NCBI GenBank assembly: GCA_009746045.1
Contig: RPFO01000003.1
Coordinates: 1,102,469-1,150,968 of the forward strand
From: Mesostigma viride
Taxonomy: Eukaryota > Streptophyta > Mesostigmatophyceae > Mesostigmatales > Mesostigmataceae
Reading direction: 5' to 3'
DNA length: 48,500 bases
Within the stretch, counting starts at the first letter, position 1; every line of letters begins with the position of its first letter. The translations under genes and the position numbers were made by a program. Of the stretch, positions 41,082 to 48,500 are shown in pieces. The notes under the pieces were generated by a model that saw only the letters and a list, made by a program, of their open reading frames with translations, was not told where the DNA came from and made no database searches.

Positions 41082-41127
41082 GGCCATCACCTTGTCCAGT
41101 TCTGGCTGGCTGCGCGGCGGTAATCAG
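41082..41127. repeat. Outermost piece of the right palindrome arm
   Basis: Reverse complement of 35939-35986 with one or two changes (CTTGCGGCCATCACCTTG ... GGCGGTAAT). Confidence 0.85.
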
Positions 41128-41261
41128 GCGGAGCCAATTTTCGGAAGAACCGTCAGGTTCGCCAGAATTGGCGAAGCTTATAAGGCCGTACACGTGAGAA
41201 AACATAGGAATAGGGGATGAAAATCGAGTTTTTGTAAACATCAGACACTGATTTCTTCAGA

Positions 41262-41400
41262 CGATGCACAAGGCTGGGCGCGGCGCAGCGTGCGCAAGGC
41301 TGGCGTGCGCAAGGCTGGGGAGTGCGCGAGGCTGGGAGTGCGCAAGGCTGGGAGTGCATCGTGGCTGGGCGCGGCGCGGCAGCGTGCGCAAGGCTGGCGC
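41262..41400. repeat. GCGCAAGGCTGGG minisatellite
   Basis: About eight degenerate copies of GTGCGCAAGGCTGG/GAG, some with an added GCGCGGCGCAGC block. Confidence 0.8.
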
Positions 41401-42139
41401 GTAAAACTGCAAACGACGTAAATCGTATCGGCTGCCTTTGGACTTAGCCGAATTTCGTCGTCGATGCGAGTGGTGATGGCCGTTTAGATCTTAGTTTTTA
41501 ACCCGACGGGTTTCCTTATGATGCGTTCAAAATGGCAGCTGATGGCATGATTACTTAACATGTGGCGCGCGCAAAGAGCCTGTAGTCGTGCAGTTTACCC
41601 TCAATAATCAATCAATCTGAGTCTCGAGTCCACGTTGGAGTCCACTGACCCCCCCGACTAGAATTTCCGACCCCCAATGTTGCACGCAAGCTATGCCTGC
41701 CATGCTTTTTCTATTTCCTAACACCCACAGTTGGGGGATCATAGTCATTGACAATTTCTCCCCGTTGCTTTTTATGCTGCATATCCAACTATATCTGAGT
41801 AAGAGGGGTCGAGCGGATGACGCCGACATGGTTTGCATATACCTTCATAGTGGCTTCAAATCGTCATATTCTTGAAGCGCGGTCAGTTCAGCCCACAGAA
41901 CCTTACGTACGTCTTACCAAGGTACATGCACGGTGGGGACGCGGTCGGCCGGTCGGGGTTTGCCTGCTTTCTTTACCCAACCAGGGACATGTTCGTGATT
42001 TTCTTGCAGCGCTGGAAGATCAGTCCCGGGAAGAACCGCCTGCGACCCCTGGACCGTTCCGTTCCAACGATACCTGTGACTCTTCAGCATCAACGGTACG
42101 AATAGCACGAACCCGCCCACGTGCTTGGCCGCCATACCC
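41401..42139. other. No firm gene; one exon-like frame
   Basis: A plus-strand frame from about 41912 to 42105 (QNLTYVLPRYMHGGDAVGRS..., after a possible acceptor GGTCAGTTCAG at 41881-41891) is protein-like but has no partner exons or known motif. Confidence 0.2.
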
Positions 42140-43500
42140 GTTCCTAGTCATGCCATGCTCCTTCCTAGTCATGCCATGGTCGTTCCGAGTCATGCCATGG
42201 TCGTTCCTAGTCATGTCACTCCCGTTCCTAGTCATGCCATTAATTAATTAATTAATTAAAATGATAGCTCCGTTGGGAGCATATGTAACACATAGCCCTG
42301 AGAAAAGGGCATCTATGGGTTTGTAATACAATCAGGGCTACAACCTGCAGGTGGAGGATGTACAACTGTCACCTGCTCTGGGTGCACAAGGTGCACCTGC
42401 ACCGCCATGATGGTTCATGCCTCCTTAACAAGCACAGGCACCCAGGGGGGGCTTGAGGAGAGGGCCTAGAAGGCCTGCATGACATATGGGGTGGAGGGTA
42501 TGTGGCTAGGCTATAGCTGGTGTACACATGGCATCTCAGCAGAGAGTAACTCCCTGCATAGGCATCGCATGGCTAAATTCTTAATGCATCATCCATGGGA
42601 GGTCCCATTGTAGGCTGGGCGCGGCTAAATACTGAAAGCATCATCCATGGGGGCCATTATGGGCGCACATGCGCGTGGGCCACGTCATGCCATACCCGTT
42701 CCTAGTCATGCCATGGCCGTTCCTAGTCATGCCATGGTCGTTCCGAGTCATGCCATACCCGTTCCTAGTCATGCCATGCCCGTTCCTAGTCATGCCATAC
42801 TCGTTACTAGTCATGCCATGCCCGTTCCTAGTCATGCCATACCCGTTCCTAGTCATGCCATACCCGTTCCTAGTCATGCCATACCCGTTCCTAGTCATGC
42901 CATGCCCGTTCCTAGTCATGCCATGGCCGTTCCTAGTCATGCCATGCCCGTTCCTAGTCATGCCACACCCGTTCCTAGTCATGCCATGCCCGTTCCTAGT
43001 CATGCCATACCCGTTCCTAGTCATGCCATACCCGTTCCTAGTCATGCCATACCCGTTCCTAGTCATGCTGTACACGCTCCTAGTCATGCCACACCCGTTC
43101 CTAGTCATGCCATACCCGTTCCTAGTCATGCCATGGTCGTTCCGAGTCATGCCATACCCGTTCCGAGTCATGACATACTCATTCCTAGTCATGCCATACC
43201 CGTTCCTAGTCATGCTGTACCCGTTCCTAGTCATGCCATGGTCGTTCCGAGTCATGCCATACCCGTTCCGAGTCATGACATACTCATTCCTAGTCATGCC
43301 ATACCCGTTCCTAGTCATGTTGTACACGTTCCTAGTCATGCCACACCCGTTCCTAGTCATGCCATGCCCGTTCCTAGTCATGCCATGCTCTTTCCTAGTC
43401 ATGCCATACCTGTTCCTACTTCCTAGTCATGCCATACCCGTTCCTAGTCATGCTGTACACGTTCCTAGTCATGCCATGCCCGTTCCTACTCATGTCATGG
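42140..43500. repeat. 21-bp minisatellite interrupted by a SINE-like element
   Basis: Unit CCTAGTCATGCCATACCCGTT with many point variants, at 42140-42237 and 42684-43500. Longer blocks are duplicated inside (for example 43123-43200 and 43228-43310). The 250-290 codon frames on both strands are repeat artefacts. Confidence 0.95.
42238..42683 (-). mobile_element. 446-bp SINE-like element, uninterrupted copy
   Basis: Minus strand; tail (TTAA)n at 42238-42260, 5' end CGTGGGCCACG region at about 42683. TCATGCCAT flanks both sides, as expected of a duplication, though the host minisatellite itself repeats this word. It serves as the empty site for TTAA element 4 and for the nano-insertion at 28188. 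Confidence 0.8.
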
Positions 43501-43965
43501 TTTTTACCTGTATGTCCTCTGCCCTTGGTGCCAGCGTTCTGTGAGCACCTCAATGTATGGTCTGTCGTGAGAACAATAATGGCAGTCTAGCCAACGTCGA
43601 TACGTTCGAGTTGGGCTCATAGTTAGTTGGTTGTTGTCGACCCACACAATAGCTGTTGCTTGTGTTAATTGGGAAATGTGTTTTATTGCAGCTGAACATG
43701 TATCAAGCTTCATTGCAATCTAGCTGTCGCGAACGATTCCTCTAAATCATCTTTAGTGGTGATAGGTACCATTCGAGTGCCAACGGTGGAGACGTACAGG
43801 TTCTCACATAGAGGTGGGTTAACTCGTAACAGTGCTATCAATTGCGTGCGATAAGAACGTGACTGCACCACGTGAACAAGAGACAATTATCAATATTATA
43901 ATTAACAAACATCACGTGAGCATTATTAAGTTTACATCATTTGCAGGTTGTTGCTTAGCACGCTT
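43501..43965. other. No gene recognised
   Basis: Unassigned sequence. It contains CACGTGAAC and CATCACGTGAGCATTA at about 43868 and 43911, which resemble the ends of the (TTAA)n-tailed LINE copies that follow. Confidence 0.4.
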
Positions 43966-43994
43966 ATAGACCATGTACCCCCTCTCACGGACAT

Positions 43995-44154
43995 TTAATT
44001 AATTAATTAATACCACGTGACTGCGTGAGCAGTATCCTCATGAAGGGAATGGATGACATGCGAAAGAAACTATCTAAGCACGGGTAGCAGGATTGTGGGC
44101 CCCGCGGCCGGTGGCACTGTGCCGACCGTAGCGGGTTACCCGAGGTGCCCCTAC
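43995..44154 (-). mobile_element. LINE 3' end, (TTAA)n tail, insertion 1
   Basis: 160 bases, minus strand, tail at left, then CACGTGACTGCG as in the ORF1 element at 17286. Its body (AGGATTGTGGGCCCCGCGGCC) is related to insertion 2. Confidence 0.7.
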
Positions 44155-44161
44155 CGGACAT

Positions 44162-44411
44162 TAATTAATTAATTAATAGACACGTGACTGCGTCACGTGA
44201 GCATAAGTCCTCAGTGGGAGGGGAACATGGGATGGAATGGATGGTATAAGCTATCTAGGTCCTAGTTACAGGGGTGTGGGCACCGCGGCCCGAATCGCTA
44301 TGAATGCCATACTTGGTCACACGCGGAGCCCCCACAGACTTGGGGGTGGTCTCCTTCATCACTACTTGCCATCTATCCTTGCGCACCATCTGCCTTAATA
44401 TTACAGACTAC
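44162..44411 (-). mobile_element. LINE 3' end, (TTAA)n tail, insertion 2
   Basis: 250 bases, minus strand, with the perfect CACGTGAC-TGC-GTCACGTG inverted repeat at 44181-44199. The minus strand keeps a coding trace, VRKDRWQVVMKE, resembling the DRxxW motif near the end of LINE ORF2 and the similar trace at 32750-32800. This links the (TTAA)n tail to an RT-coding LINE. Confidence 0.65.
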
Positions 44412-44527
44412 CGGACATGTGTTACGTGATCTCCCAACGGAGTAACGCTTCAATTCAATGCAACTAATACGTTAGACAGTATAATATTATCGTGACATGC
44501 ATCACGTGAGCATAATGAATGCAATAT

Positions 44528-44569
44528 CAAAGCGACTACCGGCGCAGGCCAGAAATCTGGAGAATATGT
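44528..44569 (-). mobile_element. 42-nt nano-insertion, GTTGTCTCYTTG-end family
   Basis: The insert starts CAAAGCGACTACCGGCGC and is flanked by CAATAT at 44522-44527 and 44570-44575. The minus strand carries CTGGCCTGCGCCGGTAGTC, then GCTTTG, a diverged family end. Confidence 0.65.
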
Positions 44570-44575
44570 CAATAT

Positions 44576-45159
44576 CAACAAGTACTAGGAGCATAGAGTG
44601 TACGCATTATGACTGTCCTGGTTAGCCTTGTACTCAGACCCTACGTGGATCATGCCACGACAAATGAGGGTCGTACACACAACTCTTGGTTTAGCTCCGA
44701 GACCATGCAGTCATTGGCAAACTTTGGAATTACCTCTTTCTCGATACTGTGCCAAAATTCCAAAACAAAAGAGGTGGTAGCCCAACATTGCATGTGACGA
44801 CTGAAATCACTTTTTAGGTGTTAAAATTATATGAGTAAATATTTTAATCCATTAATTCATGCTCCATGCATCACCATCCCACCAGCATTTTGTATTGAAA
44901 TTCATGACTAAGGTGTAGATGAATTGGAAAACGTTGAGAGCACTGTTTATCAAACCCAAATCAATCACAATTGAATTATGAACATGTTATGTTGTCTCTT
45001 TGATGTTGCTAAAATGAAAATGCAATTATTTTATCCATGCTTTAATACAATAACAACATTTTAACTCATCCGCCGGACATGGCACCACCCAAGGGCAGCT
45101 ATCTCGTGACCGAGTGGTACAATGGACAAGGCTGGGATGGACTAATTGAAGGGGATGAA
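44576..45159. other. No gene recognised; one 9-nt nano-insertion
   Basis: AT-rich, presumed 3' flank of the transposase gene. GTCTCTTTG (44994-45002) lies between ATGTT at 44989-44993 and 45003-45007, fitting the nano-insertion pattern but very short. A plus-strand ATG near 45079 opens an antisense frame only. Confidence 0.45.
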
Positions 45160-48100
45160 CTAGGAGGTAGGGTGGGAGCCACGGAAGAATGGCTTTTTGG
45201 AAATAGGCCCCTCTTCACACTGTGCAGTTGCACTACGAGGCTGCTTGCCTTTGCGACTAGCTGCTCTATCCGGCTCGCAAGCACTGCGGTGCCTCCTAGA
45301 CTGAGCCCCGTGGACCTTAGGCCTTCCCCGCGGCTTTGCGATTGGTGGGTTGCCACATAACAAGGGCTGTTGGGTTGGCGCAGATGTTGCTTGCGCATTG
45401 ACTGGGAGTGGGTGCTGAGCTATCATCGGTTGTGCAGGGCCCGGGGTTGTGGCTGGAAGACCGGGGTTGTCGGAAACACACATCTCAATTCCACGCTCTA
45501 TATGCTGCATGATTTCCACTTCCTTACGGGACTCGACCGCCAATTGAACAAGGCGGCGGCTAAGGGCTATCAAGTTGGCATAGTTTGGTGTCACCTCCAC
45601 GTTGGAGGGGGTGGTTGGGTCAACAACCAAGTGGGGTGTAGGATGCTGCGGCCTTGTCATCGCTTTGAAAGACTCATTGCGCATATTTGCCTGATCTAAA
45701 GGCAACAACCACTTCTGGTGGACACACTGCAACGGCAGAGCCTTTGCTTGAAGCCACACAGCAATTAGCTCCACAGCAAGCACGTGCCTGCAAGGGAGGC
45801 CCATGTGGACAACATATTGACAACTGCAAGCAATGGGGTGCTTGTCGCTGCCAAGAGTAACAATCCTTGACACTACCGTAGGCTCATCCTCCTTCAGTTG
45901 TTCTCGGCGAGCCTGGCTCCCAGAGCTCTCTGGAGATAACTTTACCTCCACCAGGTTGCCATCATACACGGGACCAACTATGTAATGAAACGCCATTGCT
46001 AACTGGATTTTCAGCTTGTCAAAAGCATATTTGGCTAACTTTGTCTCAGCATCAACCAAAACCGGGTGGGCTATGGGACTGATGCGGTTCAGGTGGTGCT
46101 TAGATCGACGGTAAAGCTCGATCTCATGTGACTCCGCACGCCGTTGCCACAAATCAGCCAGCACAACAGGGAGCTCCTCCAACTGCGTGGTTTTGTCCAC
46201 ACGGTTTTTTATCGCGTTGTGCGTGACCTCGGACCTTTGGGAAGAGCTCATCCCAAATGTTGAGTCACCCCAAGTAAAGCGGCGGGCCCATTTACGCGCG
46301 GTGTCATACAGCTTGTCCATGTGAGACCGCTCACATTTGGCGGGTGGATACAACAAGTCAAACACCTGGTTGTAGCCATCACTACCAGCAGCCACAAATC
46401 GCGCATCCTCAGCAATCTTGGCTCTGCAGCTGGGTACAAAGACGCTGTTTACCACCTCGCAAAGTTGTTGTGTAAGATCTATGAAGGAAGTATACCCAGG
46501 AAAACGATTCTGAAAGTTCTCCACCGGGCTTTGTTTGTAGGTTACGTACTCGTCCCAGAAGATGTTCGCAATATCAGTCGCTAGCGACAACCACTCATCG
46601 CTTCGACGCACCTCGAACACACGCATGCCGTTCTCCATCGTCCAGCTGAGGAGAAGGCCACAACGCATATTCTTCACCTTCATTTGCCACTGAAGCTGGG
46701 CAAAATGGTACAGTCGCATCTTCTCCAGGGGATGCGCGTCCTTCCACACAATAGTGCATTGCCTGTGAAGCGACAACAAGTCAACAGAGCGACAACAAGA
46801 ACATGTACAGAAAAGTTACACCTATGTCTGGCGTAATTCATCGATGCACAACAAAAAGCCCCTTGGGCACACGACATAGAAAGCGAGTTAGCCAACTGAA
46901 ACTAAGTGTGTGATAAATATCTTGTCAACTTTGTATAATATATAGATAAATACTTATACTTCTTGAACGTAGCGGTGTATGTAGCTTCTAAAAGGGAGGG
47001 AGGGGGGGTGGGAGGGGGTGAGGGAGGGGGAATGTCAAGCAAACCTGAGGTACTTGGAACTGCAAGGTTACTTGCGAAATTCGGCCGAACGAGGCGAAGC
47101 AGGCAGCATGTTGGGCAAGGCGGCAAGGCCTTGTGTAGCAAGCGGCGGGTGAAGTGAGTAATGGGCTGCTGGCAACCGGTGTTGCGGCGGTAAACAGGAG
47201 GCATAGCTTGGATGGCGGGAATGGGCATTGAGAATATGCTCTAGTTGGTTGGGGCAACAAGCATGACTTGGTATGGCCTATTGACCAAATGTGATACTAT
47301 TCCCCCTGATGAGGGCGGCGAACACGTGCTACCCGGGCCATGTTGGGGGGGCTAAGCCAACAGGCAAAACTAGTTGGCAAGAAAATCAGATATTGTAATG
47401 AACCTTTGATTGTTTCATGAAAAGGTTGAGGAAGGTTTAAGGTTTAGATGCATTTCGGGTGACACATGCATTTGGGCCTAAAAATGCAATGGTGACACCG
47501 CCTTTTGGTAGACCTTGCATGACACATAAAAACCGTGGTTTGCAATCACTGTTAAAACTTGTTGTGCTGATGATGCATAATGGTAAGCCACGGAGGCGAA
47601 ACACTTGTACACTAATTGCTTGGATAATCAAGATGTGTGCAGAGCTGTGGGTGTCCATACCGGCTCTTTACAGTGTTGCGGTGGTAAATTGGATTGAAAC
47701 ATACGTACCGTTCCTCCCCAGCACGCAAGGTCGGCCCCTCCATGAACGTAGGGTGGGTCTTGACTTCAAGTAGGACGCCATCATCGTACGTGCATGTCTT
47801 GTCAGCCAATGAAACCCAACCCTGCACCAAGCCATCCGTCGTCGCTGCAAACCGACTGTCGTCTTGTGAGACCGCCGTGGGGCATGATGTCATGGTAGCA
47901 TCCGGGAAGCTGTCCAGAAAATCTGACTTGGCAGTTGACTCGTGCATGATGCCGTAGCACAAACGCACACGAGTAATCAGATCTTCTGTACAGCTAGCAG
48001 ACTCGCGGCGCAGGTGCCGCAATGCTTCTATCACACGAGCGTGTCCGCATTTGAAACCAAAGTGGCCAGCGACATCGCTTTCAAACATACCCAAGACGGC

Positions 48101-48500
48101 GGCAAGCAGGCTGGCTGTCAAACGTCCGAGGCGCAACATGTCATCCTTTTCAACGTGCGCATTCAACATGCGAGGATGACGAGGGACATGACCAGCCTGG
48201 AGGTAGGGCAGGTTGGACCAATGGGCCAACGTGCGGCATTTGGGGCCCCAATACTTCTGGGGAAGGAGAAGAAGGACCTGCAAAAAATCTCTGTCAAAGT
48301 GCTCACGGCTGCGAAGATCGGTTTGGTTGCGTAGCCGCCACAATGCCAGGTAAAACTTCTCCCACGCAGCTTCGTCACCGAAGCAACGCCTCATGTTCTT
48401 TGTCACATTCATGATGAAGAGGTGGAATATACAAAGATGATGAGTGATTCCTCGCTTTGTAATCGCCAATGCCATGGCCTGGTCTTCGTCGGTGATGGCA
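45160..48500 (-). CDS. MULE/FAR1-type transposase, two exons, 5' end outside window
   Basis: Minus strand. Exon A runs from beyond 48500 to 47709, exon B from 46762 to 45160; the intron 47708-46763 (946 bp) is GT-AG and phase 2 joins as AGEE-R-QCTIVW. About 797 residues are visible. Exon A starts inside the MULE transposase domain: AITDEDQAMALAI, then THHLCIFHLFIMNVTKNMRR (the C..H..N motif). Exon B has the typical RFTWGDSTFGMSSSQRSEVT segment, a SWIM zinc finger (CSCQYVVHMGLPCRHVLAVE, CxCx9CxH), and a C-terminal AT-hook-like PRGRPKVHG with basic tail. It could be a Mutator-like transposase or a domesticated FAR1/FHY3-like regulator. No frameshift is seen, so it may be functional. No terminal repeat was found at the left. 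Confidence 0.82.
46763..47708 (-). other. Intron of the transposase gene
   Basis: Donor AACG/GTACGT (minus strand, at 47708) and acceptor CGCTTCACAG (ending at 46763). It contains a G-rich GGGAGG tract at about 46991-47032 (C-rich on the coding strand) and no other recognised element. Confidence 0.75.

Larger units (their letters stand above)
43967..44455 (+). mobile_element. SINE-like copy with two serial insertions
   Basis: Left part CCCCCTCTCACGGACAT (to 43994) and right part GTGTTACGTGATCTCCCAACGGAG (from 44419) match the intact family copy at 28378-28420 (CCCCTTCTCAGGGACATGTG). CGGACAT is found three times (43988-43994, 44155-44161, 44412-44418), once per insertion boundary. Confidence 0.75.

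Noticed and set aside
42641-43544. Frames of 250-290 codons on both strands
   Set aside because: Again a 21-bp minisatellite artefact; the arrays are also split by a SINE-like insertion.

Overview
The window looks like nuclear DNA of a unicellular eukaryote. The evidence is spliceosomal GT-AG introns of 0.4 to 1.4 kb, GC-rich exons beside AT-richer spacers, a GCCGCCATG start context, type II membrane glycosyltransferases, a MULE transposase gene and many non-LTR retroelements. A TGTAA signal about 80 bases after one stop codon, and GC-rich exons, would suit a green alga, but this is inference and the species is not identified. Most of the window is nested mobile elements and tandem repeats; only four host-type or large genes are convincing.

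Layout. 1-5.8 kb: a 26-unit minisatellite, a short retro-insertion, a 15-bp minisatellite and mostly unassigned DNA. 5.8-12.9 kb: one seven-exon gene (+ strand, 582 codons, all splice phases agree) coding for an unrecognised protein with a Gly/Pro/His-rich middle and a charged helical C-terminal half; its introns hold degraded copies of its own exon edges, retro-insertions and an 11-bp minisatellite. 13.4-28.5 kb: a nested mobile-element district. It holds 580-bp direct repeats, an ORF1-only LINE derivative, five 5'-truncated non-LTR copies with a CCHC plus endonuclease-like C-terminus stacked at ATATATATCAAC-type sites, and four elements of 1.7-1.9 kb with TTAA target duplications. 28.6-32.5 kb: two divergently transcribed GT8 glycosyltransferase paralogs. 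32.7-35.7 kb: a decayed LINE reverse transcriptase and a second, inverted copy of one TTAA element. 35.9-41.1 kb: a large imperfect palindrome carrying 21-bp minisatellites. 42-44.5 kb: another 21-bp minisatellite and nested retro-insertions. 45.2-48.5 kb: a two-exon MULE/FAR1-type transposase gene running off the right edge.

How it works together. Three retro-mobilisation signatures recur: (TTAA)n-tailed LINE/SINE copies, copies ending in GTTGTCTCYTTG, and copies ending in CATTCTCAATG. Many are cut down to 9-80 bases yet keep target-site duplications, and several have an empty-site paralog elsewhere in the same window. Together with the TTAA elements these allow an internally checkable order of insertions. 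The most unusual features are the nano-insertions, the shared design of the TTAA elements (a different subterminal palindrome in each type), and the exon-edge echoes in the introns of the seven-exon gene.
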